This document shows positions 1 through 11,492 of a DNA stretch of 64,000 bases, one piece after another. This DNA comes from Epiperipatus broadwayi (lineage: Eukaryota; Onychophora; Udeonychophora; Euonychophora; Peripatidae). The stretch is taken from positions 2,119,456 to 2,183,455 of the forward strand of contig JAQFVV010012507.1 of assembly GCA_028023455.1 (NCBI GenBank). Reading direction: 5' to 3'. The notes below the pieces were generated by a model. The model saw only the letters and a program-made list of their open reading frames with translations. It was not told the origin of the DNA and ran no database searches. Position 1 is the first letter of the stretch. Every line of letters begins with the position of its first letter. The position numbers and the translations under genes were made by a program.

Positions 1-304
1 ACAAGCAGCCATGATTGGCTATCAAAAGACAACCGGAGTTTGTGTAATAAAAAAACTTTCTACCCCCCCCCCCCATAAACATCTGTGATAAATAGAAAAA
101 CAAATTAATTTATGTCTGATTGATTAGATTTTGTGGTATTTTTGTTCTGTTTCTTTTTTTTAATAAATGTGATGAAAAAATAAATAAAAATTGTTCATAT
201 TAATTAAAAGTTTAAAATCTTATTATTTTGTTATTATAAGCTTTCTTGCGGTCTAGCTGCGGACCGACAGACAACTTCAGCGGCCCTGTGGTTGAAGATC
301 ACTG
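1..304. mobile_element. hAT-like transposon terminus (partial)
   Basis: The stretch ending at 304 reads, on the minus strand, CAGTGATCTTCAACC followed by a CpG-rich subterminal segment. This is the usual form of hAT terminal inverted repeats (CAG then a TTCTCAACC-like motif). The other end must lie left of the window or be lost, so the left limit is arbitrary. No transposase is visible; it is probably a non-autonomous copy. Position 62-74 holds a pure C run. Confidence 0.5.
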
Positions 305-383
305 CTATATACCTTTTTAAAAAAATATATATACTGATATATTTAACTGCAAAGATGAGTCCTCCCTATCTTTACAATATATA

Positions 384-589
384 ATCAAAATTACCCCAAA
401 TTCACAACTCAACCAGACTAGCCCAAAAAAAAAAGAAAAAAAAATAACAACTCCAAAATGCAAACAATGCTTCTATTGTTATTTTGTAGTTCTTTACACT
501 TGAAAAAGTCTGCTTGTAGTAGTGAAACCATTGGATGTGTTTTTGTGTTGTCTAATCTGGTGGAGTTGTAAATTTAGGGTAATTATGAT
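384..589. mobile_element. TA-flanked MITE with about 40-bp terminal inverted repeats
   Basis: The left end (ATCAAAATTACCCCAAATTC...) and right end (...AATTTAGGGTAATTATGAT) are inverted copies over about 38 bases with few mismatches. Both ends are bordered by TA (382-383 and 590-591), as expected for Tc1/mariner-type target duplication. The element is about 206 bp with no ORF. A partial copy lies at 1907-2026. Confidence 0.6.
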
Positions 590-1180
590 TATTTTATTGA
601 CTAGATTAGCTTTAGGCTTTTAATGTTTTTTTTATATATATATGTTTGAGAAAATTTTTTTTTGTTTATTTTATTTACAGTATAGTGATATGTACTGAAT
701 ATGAATAAAATTTAAGAAACTTTGAATAGAAAGTTTTGCAATGAGCATATAAATAACATCAAGAGAAGATGTTAGTTAGAGAAAATTAGAATCTAAGAAA
801 TGGTTGTGTAAATAAAATTCATTGTTGATGTACTTAAAAATAAGAGACATTTTAAAAGATTTTATTAGCAGGAACTATAGTGACAGAAAGAGAAAGAAGG
901 TTAAAAAAAGCAAAAACATTTTAGGTGATTTTTGATTTATTGATTGCCAAGACATATTAAAACAAATACTTTCTATAAGGCATATTACTTTAAGAAGTTT
1001 ATTATATCTAAAATTCTACTCATAATATATAATGGCAAAGTTGTAATGACAACATAATTAGTATTTTTTTTTTTTACTTGGCAAAAAAGTAAAGAATGAA
1101 TTCATATAAGCTATATTTTATAGGCTGATACTTGGATAAAAAATATTCACATGATAAACTTTCATGTGAACTCTTTTGGG

Positions 1181-1181
<1 letters not shown>

Positions 1182-1234
<53 letters not shown>
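1182..1234. repeat. (TA)n microsatellite
   Basis: This is an uninterrupted TA tract of about 50 bases. The reading frame crossing it on the minus strand (Tyr-Ile repeats) is a microsatellite artefact and not a gene. Confidence 0.95.
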
Positions 1235-1236
<2 letters not shown>

Positions 1237-1315
1237 TAAACAAATAAATGATTTTTCTTTTTTGCAAATATACAAATAATATATTTAAATGAGAAAAAAA
1301 TATTTATTATCTGTT

Positions 1316-1560
1316 TTTCACCAGGGCAAAACCCTCCATACAGTATTGACATTCAGTGTAAGCCAGAGTAATCAATGGATGTAGGAAGATTTGTGAATAA
1401 GATCCCTATCTAATACCTACTCATCCAATATCTCCAGACTCATTTCTAAATTGTGTTTTTCATCAGTGAAAGAGTAGTACTCCAGGAATAATCTTTTTAT
1501 CATGTAATACAAAAGAATTAATACAAAATAAATTTTTGATAGAAAGTCTATTCCTGGAGT
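1316..1560. mobile_element. Terminal part of foldback-family element
   Basis: From GGCAAAACCCTCCATACAG onward this matches the ends of the large foldback at 30351-31012: 'gagtaatcaatggatg', 'ctactcatccaatatc' and 'catcagtga' occur in the same order. After about 1470 the similarity fades. A short inverted pair (agtagtactccaggaata at 1471 and its reverse complement near 1549) closes the segment. It appears to be a second, older or shorter copy of the family. Confidence 0.6.
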
Positions 1561-1564
1561 AGTA

Positions 1565-1906
1565 CATATTATTCCTTGATTTTGTAAGAAAGTAAATATA
1601 GGTCAGAGTAGTTTGAGTTTAATTGAAAGAATAAAGTTACATAAAAGTAGGGTTTGAAATAAATATCTTAGTTCTACCTTATATATATATATATATATCC
1701 ATGTAAAAGATACAGGCCATATTATTAATTTTGATGAAGCTAATATTGTGTTTTTTGTGAGAAATGAAATTAAAAGAAGAATTAAAAGATCTTTATTGTT
1801 AAAAAATTATGATTCTGAAGGAGTTAACTTATTTAAAAGATCTTTTAATATTAAGGATGGATAGGAGGTAAGTGGAATTGTGGGTAATGTTTAGTTTAAA
1901 TATGGT
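1565..1906. other. Non-coding stretch, nothing recognised
   Basis: AT-rich sequence with a short (TA)n run at about 1680-1698. I see no convincing exon, repeat family or RNA gene. Confidence 0.5.
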
Positions 1907-2026
1907 GTTATTTTGTAGTTCTTTACACTTGAGAAGTTTGCTTGTAGCAGTGAAACCATTGGTAGTGTTTTAGAGTTTATTTGGTTGGCTAATCTGGTTG
2001 AATTGTGAATTTGAGGTAATTTTGAT
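1907..2026. mobile_element. Partial copy of the 384-589 MITE (right half)
   Basis: About 120 bases align collinearly with 471-589. Shared words include 'ttttgtagttctttacactt', 'gtgaaaccattgg' and 'ctaatctggt'. It ends at GAT followed by TA, as in the first copy. The left half is missing. Confidence 0.6.
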
Positions 2027-2039
2027 TATAAATATATAT

Positions 2040-3301
2040 TTCCTTGTAATACATTAATTTAATATTTAACAGTATTTTTTTAATGTTAATCAATTATGAG
2101 ATAACTATTAGGCTCTGACAAGAACCTACCACCCCACATTATAATTTAATATATGGTTTTCACTCAAATGAAACATATTTGTATTTTTTAAAATTTAAAA
2201 CTAACATTAAAAAATAAAAGAGATGAATATGGATAGTTTTGATTCAGATTTACTTAAGTCTTTTTTCGTAGTAAATTTTAAAAGTGCAAAAAGCAAACAC
2301 CTCAATATTATTAAGTGCAACAATGATTTGCTATTAACTTACTTTTTTATAATTTTCATACTTCTATTACATAGATAAAATTATGAGATGTTCTTTAAAT
2401 TTTTATAATTATCAGACTTTATTGTTTTATCTTAAGTTGGGATTTTGTATTATTATTTAATTTAATCTTAAAAAAAAAACAAAAACAAACACACACATAA
2501 ATGTAAATAAAAACTGATAAATTACGGTGCTCAGTTGGCAGTTTATTTCCAATACATAGCGAGAGAAAACTTTTTAAAGTTTTCTGATACATAGATAAAA
2601 GAATGAAAAAAAAATAAGTGACATGAAATTTTCTAGTTTTGTGCTTTGCATTTTTTTTCTTTCTGTTATATAAAAATAATTAGTTAGAGTTAACAATGTA
2701 CGCAGTAATCCTCTCAAATTTACGATATTCGGATACCAAAATTTGTATATATTAATGATACATATTCTAATATGTATTTTTAACATATGCACTTACTGTA
2801 TATGCATGTTTAAAATATGTGTAACACAAACGCACACATGTATAATATGTGTTTATATCTATTGTTAGAAAGCTAAAGTTTACTTTTCATATTTATTTTT
2901 TTTAATTTTTTTAAAAATTTGCAAATAACTGAAATTATGAATTATGGAAATCGTTGGATATAGTCAGACTACTATGTATTAAAACTAGCAATTGTTATTT
3001 ATTTTCAGCATTGAAATTCATAATGGAGAAAGTGAATAGTTTAAAAGTGTATAGTTGAATTATTTTTAATCTGGTAAATCACCGATGTGGCAAAATTTAG
3101 AATGTACATGCAGTCATGTTTTAGTTTATATATTGTCGTAAAGACAATTGAAGTAGCTTGATGAATGTATTAATTGCTTTTGTTAGAAAATGAAAAATAA
3201 AAGAAGTAATCTTTCTGTACTTTCTTATACAATAATTAAAACTTTTTTTTAAAAAATCTAATTTGTTTCTAATCTTTTTCTATCTTCAGTTTTATTAACA
3301 G
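2040..3301. other. Non-coding stretch upstream of the first visible exon
   Basis: AT-rich sequence, taken as part of an intron upstream of 3302 because that exon starts in mid-frame. I found no FERM-like exon here. The open frame at 2574-2792 (minus) is low-complexity and unsupported. Confidence 0.45.
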
Positions 3302-3349
3302 ATCTTCTGAACTCATAGCCCAACTAACAACTAACCCAAAGTTTAAAAA
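3302..3349 (+). CDS. FERM-domain gene, internal exon (first visible)
   Basis: A 48-base exon preceded by ttttattaacag and followed by gtgagt. In the frame set by the next exon it encodes SSELIAQLTTNPKFK, with two trailing bases (AA) that join the first base (G) of the 11159 exon as Lys. One leading base completes a codon from an upstream exon not found in the window. Being so short, it is supported mainly by its splice sites and the exact phase match with 11159. It would precede the terminal helix of a FERM C-lobe. Family identity is inferred; see the 11159 exon. Confidence 0.6.
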
Positions 3350-3883
3350 GTGAGTCTTCTCTAAATACTTATTTCTTTTTTTAAACTAACAATAAAAATA
3401 TATATTTTGTGTGCCATCATTTTTGAAACAAATTTGCCTTATATTTCTTTGATTTTGCTAAATGTTTTTTTTTTTTTTTGTTTTTGCATGTGTTACGTTT
3501 AGGTAAATAAAAATATTCTATAGATAACTTTTATTATTTCGTATTATTTAAACTGTTATAATTTGTTTTTTAGATGTCATGTTGAACATATTTTTCAAGT
3601 CACAATAAACAGGATTGAACATTAATAAGTCATAATTAATAATTACTACTTCAAAATATATATTCATATTTGAAGGAAAAGAAACAACTACCTATTTTTA
3701 TAAAGTGTATAGTTCAAAATGCTGTAGAATATGATATTATTAATTCTGTGTTTCTCTCATCGCTTCATTTTTATTTTTTTATTTTTGTTTTTTTTATTTC
3801 ACATTCAAATCTTTTGGAGACTTTTTTTTTTTTGTATAAAGGAATAAAATGACATTTAAACAAAAAAAAAATATCGTGGGATG

Positions 3884-3895
3884 TAATAAATATAT
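3884..3895. repeat. Target-site duplication of RTE copy 1 (left)
   Basis: TAATAAATATAT occurs here and again at 7186-7197, immediately outside the two ends of the RTE element. Confidence 0.7.
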
Positions 3896-6800
3896 CATCA
3901 TCATCATTATCAACCATTATCAATCCACTGCAGGATGAAGGTCTCTCCAAGTTTAATCCATCTTCTCCGATCTTCTCTTCTCCACATCACCCCTACACAT
4001 TTTCTTATTTCATCCATCCATCTTACATGTGGTCTCATTCTGGGTCTTTTACAATCTCTTGGAATCCAATTTAAAATTTCAATTGTCCATCTATTATCAT
4101 CTCTTCTAGCAATATGTCCAGCCCAACTCCACTTCAATCTTTTAATTTTTTCAATGAGGTCAGTAACACCTGTTTGTTCTCTTACCCATACATTGCGTTT
4201 TCGATCTCTTCTTGTTACTCCCAACATACATCTCTCCATACTTCTTTGAGTGGTCTGAAGTCTCTGTATTGATCTTCTATTAAGTGTCCAAGTCTCAGAT
4301 CCATAAGTAAGAACTGGTAAAACACATTTGTTAAAAACCTTTCTTTTCAAACACATAGGCATATTTCCTTTTAATATCAAGTTATTTCTACCAAAAGCAC
4401 TCCAACCAAGTTTAATTCTATGATTAATTTCCTCTATTATGTTTCCATCTGTATTAATAATCTGACCAAGGTATTTGTAACTCTTAACTTCTTCTAATTC
4501 ATCATAATCAATCTTTATTTTCATATTTTGAGCAAATCGATTAAACATTACTTTAGTCTTTTTAACATTTATCTTTAGTCGTACTTTCCTACTTTCATCT
4601 GATAACTCCTGCAACATTTCCTGCAGCTCGGAAGCATTATTTGCAAAAACAACTACATCATCTGCGAAATCTAAATGACTTAAATAATCTCCATTTACTT
4701 TCACTCCTTTAGTTTCCCATTTTAATCCACAAAATACTTCTTGCAGCACTGCTGTAAAAAGTTTTGGAGATATGGAGTCACCTTGTCTTACACCTTTCTC
4801 AATGTTGACTTTCCCAGTATCATTATGTAATCTAATTGTTGCTGTTGCATTTTTATAAATATTCTTTAAAATATGACAATATCCTGGATCTATACCTTGA
4901 TGATCCAATGCTTTAATCACTGAAGAAATGTTTATAGAATCAAATGCCTTTTCATAATCTACAAATCCAAAACATAATGACAACTCATATTCATTTGTTC
5001 TTTCTATAACTTCTCTCAATACTTGAATATGATCTACTGTACTAAAACCACTTTTAAATCCAGCTTGTTCTCTTGGTTGGTGAAAATCCAAGGTTCTCTG
5101 TAGACGAGTTGTAATTATCTTGGTAAAATTTTTATATAAAACTGATAAAAGGCTGATAGGTCTGTAATTTCTAATATCTTCTTTATCACCTTTTTAAAAT
5201 ATTAATATTATTACTGCATTCTTCCAATCATCCGGTACATCTTTATCATTTAGACATTTGGTATATAACTTTGCTAATATTTTTTCTGTTTCTTCACCTG
5301 CTTCTTTTAATATATCAATTATAATTCCATCATTACCTGGAGCCTTTCCTTTTTTCATACATTTAATTGCATTTCTCACTTCTTCATTTAAAATTCTGGG
5401 CAATTCGGAAGATGTAATAGATATAGGAGGTACTTGTTCTTTATTACTATATAATTCTTGATAAAAATCTTCTACCAATTTCATAATGTCATCCCTCTTT
5501 TTAGTAATAATTCCATCTTTTTTCCTTATTGCAGATATAAATTTCCTACCAATATCAAAATGTTGTTTTACATTCTTAAGACTTTTATTTTCTTCTACAG
5601 CTTTTCTTGCTAGTTCACAGTTATACTTTCTTATATCATTTTCAACTCTTTTCTGCACCATTTTACAAAATTCGAGATATTCAATTCTTTTTAATGCATC
5701 ATTCTTGCATATCTTCATATTCCTTCTTTTCTTCATGAGTTCTCTAGTCTCAGTAGAAATTTTATTAGTCAATTGTTGCTTTTTTCTACCAGCTATCTTT
5801 GTTGCAGTTTTTAAAAGTGTATCAGTTATTTTCATATTAATTTCATTCAAATCTGAATCATGTTCAAAATCTACTAATACTTGAAACCGATTTGTAAGTT
5901 CTAATTTAAATTCATTAGAATGTTTCTGAAGATTAGGAATATCAACTGTAAATATAGTTTTTCTTAATAATTTTTGTCTCTCTAGTTTTACATTAACATG
6001 TATCTTACCCCTTACTAATCGATGATCACTTCCTGTGTTAAATTTATTAAGAACAATACAATCTTGAAATATGTATTTCCTGTTAGTCAAAATATAATCT
6101 AATTCTGCTGTACCTTCATTTGGATGCTTCCATGTCCATTTCCTTCTAACATTTTTCTCAAAAAAAGAATTCATAATATAAAGTTTTTCCTTCTCTGCAA
6201 ACTCCACAAGTCTATGTCCTCTCTCATTTCTATTACCATAACCAAAATTACCTACAACACTTTCATCTTTCATTTGTTTACCAATTCTAGCATTAAAATC
6301 TCCCATAACAATTTTAAAATGTTGTTTACTCTGATCAAAAGCCTTTTGTACATCCATATAAAAATCTTCTACTACTTCATCACTGTGAGAACTTGTTGGG
6401 GCATAAACCTGAATTATCTGCATTTGATATCTGCTATTAAGTTGTATAACTAATCTTGCCACTCTGTCTGATACACCATCAATCTCCACAATATTGTTCT
6501 TCCACTTTTTATTTATAATGAATCCTACTCCACTTGTATTTCCAATATTTGTGCCTTTATAATAGAGCATATGTCCACTTTTTAAATCAATTGTCTCTTC
6601 ACCTTTTCTTCTAACTTCACAAAGTCCAATAATATCCCATTTAATATAAGAGAGTTCTTCTTCTAATTCTTGCAATCTTCCTTCACTTGAAAGTGATCTG
6701 CAGTTGTAAGTACCTAAATAAAAAGTTGTCATCAAATGGCAGCCTGGGTCCGCCTCCAGGATATTCTTAGCACCCTCCGCCTTCGGCCACCAACCGCTGC

Positions 6801-7185
6801 CTTGGTTGGTGACTTTACAGCCTCCTGGGATTAAGGGCCATGCTTTATTTTTGTCTGTCATAATTGTATAATTGGGAAAAATCTTTATCATTTACACAAA
6901 CATTCATTCTGCCTTATCAGGCACTGAGAAGAAAGATCATGGTGTTTCTTGATCTTAAACTCAGAGGTAAAAAGCCAATAAACTCACCACGCTGGCTAAT
7001 GCCTGTTGGTGAGCAGCCCATCCATGTTCGTATATTATATGAATAAACATATAGTAATAACAGCTGCAACGACAAGAACGTATGGAGTGGACATTAGGAA
7101 TTTGCCCTGCTCGGTTCCTTTAAGGCCTCCAAGAGGAATCAAAGGGTCTCCTTTCAGTTAATAGCAAACTCCTTTCCGCAGCCAA
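3896..7185 (-). mobile_element. RTE-clade non-LTR retrotransposon, near full length
   Basis: A 3.3-kb element on the minus strand. Its 5' end is at about 7185 and its 3' end is a (GAT)n tail at 3896-3911, the simple-repeat tail typical of RTE elements. A 12-bp target duplication flanks it. It shares end-to-end similarity with 15086-18221, which fixes both boundaries. It holds one long endonuclease-reverse transcriptase frame broken by a single stop. It lies antisense within an intron of the host gene. Confidence 0.88.
3910..6891 (-). pseudogene. RTE endonuclease-reverse transcriptase, one in-frame stop
   Basis: An about 994-codon frame runs from 6891 to 3910 and is interrupted only by TAA at 5194-5196; the pieces before and after are in the same frame. 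The APE-type endonuclease is N-terminal: TYNCRSL (about residue 61), GLCEVR (about 91), YAPTSS, GDFNAR (about 198), ELDYIL, SDHRLV (about 289). The RT follows: VDYEKAFDS (about 643), RQGDSISP and the catalytic FADD (about 742). The C-terminal RTE tail contains KWSWAGHIAR and a WRREDRRRW-like segment. The protein would nick DNA and copy the element RNA into the nick (target-primed reverse transcription). Relative to copy 2, the stop is an AAA-to-TAA change at a Lys codon just before the RT fingers. The start is uncertain: copy 2 begins at MNVCVNIF, and copy 1 has a 7-base insertion there. Open frames on the plus strand here are shadows. Confidence 0.88.
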
Positions 7186-7197
7186 TAATAAATATAT
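7186..7197. repeat. Target-site duplication of RTE copy 1 (right)
   Basis: TAATAAATATAT, matching 3884-3895. Confidence 0.7.
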
Positions 7198-7851
7198 AAT
7201 ACTACTAAATTTTCCTGGGCTAGCAGCTAATGGGTCTGTTGTAGAAAATCTGAAATATCTTTCATCATTCTATTTTTTTTACTTGTTGATTATATCTCTC
7301 ATTTTAATCTATATTGAATATCATCTTTCTGCTCTTAAACATTTTTATTGACAGACTCTGTATCTTTTTTAAAATCTTTTGTTATCTGTTTTTTTTTTTT
7401 TAAATATTTTCTTAATATTTTAATATTTTATGTTAGAGACTGGTGGCAATTAATCATAGTCATTTCAAACAGCAATGTCTTTCGAAATTATAAAATAGAA
7501 AATAATCATATAGCCATACTCTTATGTTATAAAATTTATGAGTATAAGAATGACATTTGTTTCATCACTAGAAATCGATGTTGACAATATTTGATGAAAT
7601 TACAAATGCCATAATGAACATGGTTATCTTTTTTTATGAGTGCTAAAGAAACTTTATGCATCGTTTCATAAACTGAGAAGTATATTTAAAATAAATAAAT
7701 AAATAAAGTTGAAATTAGTAAGCAATAGAATGATTTTTTTTTCTTACTACATTTATTTTGAATGCATAAAATAATGATAATAAAAAGAAAATCATAAATT
7801 TGAGAAATGAAAAAAAGCAATATATATATATTAGTCAAAAGAAATAGTACT

Positions 7852-8062
7852 TTGGTAATATTCCTGCTATGACAAATTAATATGGTGATATATTATTCTA
7901 AGTTTGTGATATATTTAAAACAGTGCCTCCAAAGGATGTGCAGACAAATTTAATCGATCAAATTTTCTGCAGATCGTGTGGAGGCATCATTTTAAAAATA
8001 TCACAAACTTAAAATAATACATCACCAGAATAATATCTTATACCACACGTAATACCAAATTT
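7852..8062. mobile_element. Hairpin MITE
   Basis: The core arms at 7884-7950 and 7960-8026 are near-perfect inverted copies: GGTGATATATTATTCTAAG pairs with CTTAAAATAATACATCACC, and GTGCCTCCAAAGGATGTGCAG pairs with CTGCAGATCGTGTGGAGGC. The centre is TTTAATCGATCAAA. Weaker pairing (tttggta.. / ..taccaaa) extends the arms to about 7852 and 8062. It has no coding capacity. Confidence 0.6.
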
Positions 8063-8345
8063 CAAATCTAAAAAAAAAAAGGAGGGATATATTCAGTATG
8101 AAAGAAGGAAAAAACACATTACGATGCTAAATAAAAGCAGCTGTTTGTGACTTTTTAATGTGGTGTTGTGAATTTTTATTATGATACTCATACTGTCAAA
8201 GCTATCCTTTTCTCTCCTGGCATAATACGGTATTTTGTGCTGTCATTACCACCCAACAAGTGCAATAGTAAACTTCAAATCTAAAAAAAAAAAAAAAAAC
8301 AACACATATTATTTCCAATAATGGAGAGATATATTCATTATAGAA
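8056..8345. repeat. Imperfect direct duplication
   Basis: 'ttcaaatctaaaaaaaa' followed by 'gagatatattca..at' occurs at about 8056-8110 and again at 8274-8345, each copy preceded by a taccac/aatac-like segment. The spacing is about 220 bases. It may be a tandem duplication of a MITE flank. Confidence 0.4.
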
Positions 8346-8891
8346 AAAGAAAAAAAAAATATGAAAAAGAATCCTCAAACATATTTTAAATGTTGAATTG
8401 TAACAAAGTTTTAGTTTTATCTAAAACTGGTGAACTGTAAGTTTAACATTGCATTTTAAATATTTTTTTTTTTTTTTTTAAAAAAAAAAACATATAAAAT
8501 TTTAGCAAAACAAGACACAAATATATAAAGTTTTAGCTGTAAATTTATTTTTAAGTATAAAATCATATTATTTACAAATGATGTGAGAGATGTATTATAT
8601 TGTGGGGGGAGGGGAAGTCATCGTGGCAGACTGAACTGTTTAATATCTTCTAAAATGGAAAGGAAAGAGTCAGTTTATTTGGCATAGATTAGTCAAGCCA
8701 GGATTGTTTGTTGCCATGACATCATAAATGGAAACTTTGAATAAATATTACCAGATGCAAACATCATCGGAGTAATACACCATAGCAGGAATAGTATCAA
8801 AGTATAGAAGAAACATTCTCTTCTTATAATTCACTTATTATCAGAAAAGGATGGTTGATCTAAAAAAAAATACATTAAAAAACCCTGAAAA

Positions 8892-9093
8892 GTTATATAT
8901 TGGACTATTTCCATCATCTAATATTAAGTATTGAAGGTCTTTAGAATAATTTAACTTTATTTAAATATTCCAATTACATTCAGCTGTTAATAATAGCATA
9001 CAGGTTAGTATACACACAATGTTTTGAGAGGTATTATTCTCCTCTTCTTCAGGTGTTGCTGACCTGACTAGTGACAATACTAGTATGGGAATC
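8892..9093 (-). mobile_element. Partial MITE, same family as 62687-62992
   Basis: Read on the plus strand, this matches the reverse complement of 62800-62990: 'ggactatttccatcatctaatat', 'tttatttaaatattcca', 'aggtattattctcctct' and 'tgttgctg..ctgac' occur in the same order. It lacks the second terminal inverted repeat present in the 62.7-kb copy. Confidence 0.55.
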
Positions 9094-11067
9094 GAATCTG
9101 TAGCCTTAGATACATCATTACAAACTTTCAGAGAAACACTGAAAATATATTGTTTAAATATTTTTAGAAGTATGGGATTTTTTGAAAATATTTAATACAC
9201 ACACATATATAAATATATACCCATTTAAATAAAATGAAAGGTTGGAAATTCAATTTAGCAATATTTTAGGATTTATATTAATATTTAATTGAAGGTAATT
9301 TGATTATCTAGTTTATATGTCAGTGTGTTTTGAAGTGATTAAAATTTGTTAAAACATCAACTTCATCAATAAAACATTTACTTTAGTGCATTTATTTTAA
9401 TATAATTCTCTTTTCTGTATGATTTGACTGTCTAGCTGTCTTTTTCAGACCTGGAATTGTTAATATATATATTTAAAAAATGTTTATATATAGATTATGA
9501 CTATTATGACGTGTGGTCAATGTTATTTCTGAAGAAGACTGCTATTTAGTCAAAGATGAAATGGAATAAGTATAAAAAATAATAATTGGCAATTAGTATA
9601 CTCATAACCAATACTAAAATGATATTTTAAAGAGCTTAAACATTTCCATACATATACAATAATTAATTAAGAAATTCAAAATATTGGTTAATATACAAAT
9701 TTTTTTCTAGATATAAACTGTTGTTAAAATTAATTATTATTGGAAGAAAAAATAATGGATTAAAAATAGAATAAAAACAATTCATGATTTGATTAGACAT
9801 CTGGTGATCTTTAATTTTTATTTTATAAGATGTGATATTAATTGCACATATTTTATTTTAGCTTGTTTGTTGTTAAATTTTCCTTTCATTATAAATTGCT
9901 ATTTTTATTTTTTTGTCAAAACTTTTAGGTCCTTTTTTCTAATCTAAATTTATTCATTCCCTTACCTTTCAAGAACTTTATTCTCCATCTAAAAAAGCGT
10001 TTTAAATGAAATGTTTATTCTAAAAAGATTCAACACCTTTTTTTAAAATCAAATATTAGGCAATATGATAAAGTTGTTGATTTTAAAACAACATTATTTA
10101 AATATTGCATATGTCAGTATACATATAAGAACAATATAAAGATGACAGATTATGTATTAAAGTTTTGTGTTATGAATATTGAAATTACAAGAAGTAATAA
10201 CATGAAATAAGTAGTATTGAAACAGATTAAGAGATTGAAATGGAATTAAGTTGAAGATGTTACTAAAAGATTATGAGATAAATGATTGAAGTTTTAAACT
10301 GAATCAAAGAATATAAGAGATCTAGAAAGATGTCATATGCATGTTTGTTGGAATTACATATAAAAGGAAAACTAAGAATAGGAGAATCTAGAATTTGCAT
10401 CTTGCTGCACATTAATTGTTGAAAACAGTAATGATGTAAATGCCACACTATTATTAGCATTGTTGTTTATGCATTAGGAGCTAGGTGTTGATATCTTATA
10501 TCTGTTTTTGTCATTGCGTATTCATCAATAGATAGTATAAAAGTAATTGATGTATATTATTAAAACTGGTAATTATTTGAAAATACTTTTAAAAAAAATA
10601 TATACTGCATCAATTTACTGTTTCTTATAGTAAATACATAAACATCAACAATTTCTTATCACATCAAAAATTATTAATCTCAGATGTACTTTTGAACTGA
10701 AACATAACATTCTCTTCTCTTATTCAATAGTTCTCTCAAGTAAATTTGAATGGTATTTTAGAAAAATTTCTAATAATAATAATAATAACTAATAATTTCA
10801 TGGTTTGTTACTCTGGAAGTCTTGTGATGTTCAAGCATCACAAGTGTTAGAAATGAGCTTAGATCTGAGAAAGTAGCTCTTGAATTCATCACTATGTGAC
10901 TACTAAAATAAGCAAAATGTTCTTAGATTAATTGAAAATTTTAACCGAAATAAGGTAGACATTATGTAATGATAATGTATAATTACTTGAAAGTTAATAA
11001 TATTTTTAATATTTCTGGGTCTTTCAATTTATAAACACACATATATATATATATGTAATTATATAAC

Positions 11068-11075
11068 TGAATATT

Positions 11076-11106
<31 letters not shown>

Positions 11107-11108
11107 TT

Positions 11109-11143
<35 letters not shown>

Positions 11144-11145
11144 CT
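11068..11145. repeat. Compound microsatellite (AAT)n-(CA)n-(TA)n
   Basis: An AAT run, then CA, then TA runs end 13 bases before the acceptor of the 11159 exon. The tract replaces the usual polypyrimidine stretch; only 'cttgtttatttatag' separates it from the exon. Confidence 0.9.
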
Positions 11146-11158
11146 TGTTTATTTATAG

Positions 11159-11250
11159 GGGTCGCTACATATTACATATGTGTACTTCACATCATAAATT
11201 TCAAATGAAGATGAAATCTCGAGTAAACCCTGCTGATATTTTTGATCATG
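11159..11250 (+). CDS. FERM-domain gene, exon with FERM C-lobe terminal helix
   Basis: A 92-base exon between tttatag and gtaagt. In frame it reads GRYILHMCTSHHKFQMKM followed by KSRVNPADIFDH, with one trailing G. Aromatic/hydrophobic-LxxLCxxxHxxFxxxM is the pattern of the last helix of FERM C-lobes (compare ERM 'RILALCMGNHELYM'). The closest form I recall is in the PTPN13/FRMPD2 type ('LC..HKFQ..MR'), which would make it a membrane-associated scaffold or tyrosine phosphatase. That assignment is inference. The phase matches both neighbouring exons (one leading base, one trailing base). Confidence 0.75.
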
Positions 11251-11447
11251 GTAAGTTTTAGTAATATTTTATATTTAAATATGTATTCACATAAGCCATT
11301 TGCAAAAATAATATACATATAAGAAAAAAGTGAATCCTAATCATTAATATGTTTCAATACAAGAATCATAATTCCTGATAGTGCTAAAATGTTATAATCA
11401 ATTGAGACTAAAAATAGTTATCTAAATACATATATATATATTATATT

Positions 11448-11449
<2 letters not shown>

Positions 11450-11489
<40 letters not shown>
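11450..11489. repeat. (TA)n microsatellite
   Basis: A TA tract of about 40 bases including a short TTTGA interruption, ending at 'tatatgaaggcc'. Confidence 0.9.

Positions 11490-11492
<3 letters not shown>

Larger units (their letters stand above)
3350..11158 (+). other. Intron of the FERM-domain gene (7.8 kb)
   Basis: Runs from donor gtgagt to acceptor tttatag. It contains the nearly intact RTE element (minus), a hairpin MITE, a direct duplication, a partial MITE at 8892 and, just before the acceptor, an (AAT)n/(CA)n/(TA)n tract. The remaining AT-rich sequence (3350-3883, 7200-7850, 9094-11030) shows nothing I recognise. Confidence 0.55.

Noticed and set aside
3935-6453. Plus-strand open frames of 67-132 codons within the RTE copy
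   Set aside because: They are antisense shadows of the RTE coding frame and show low-complexity, Ser/Leu/Phe-rich translations.
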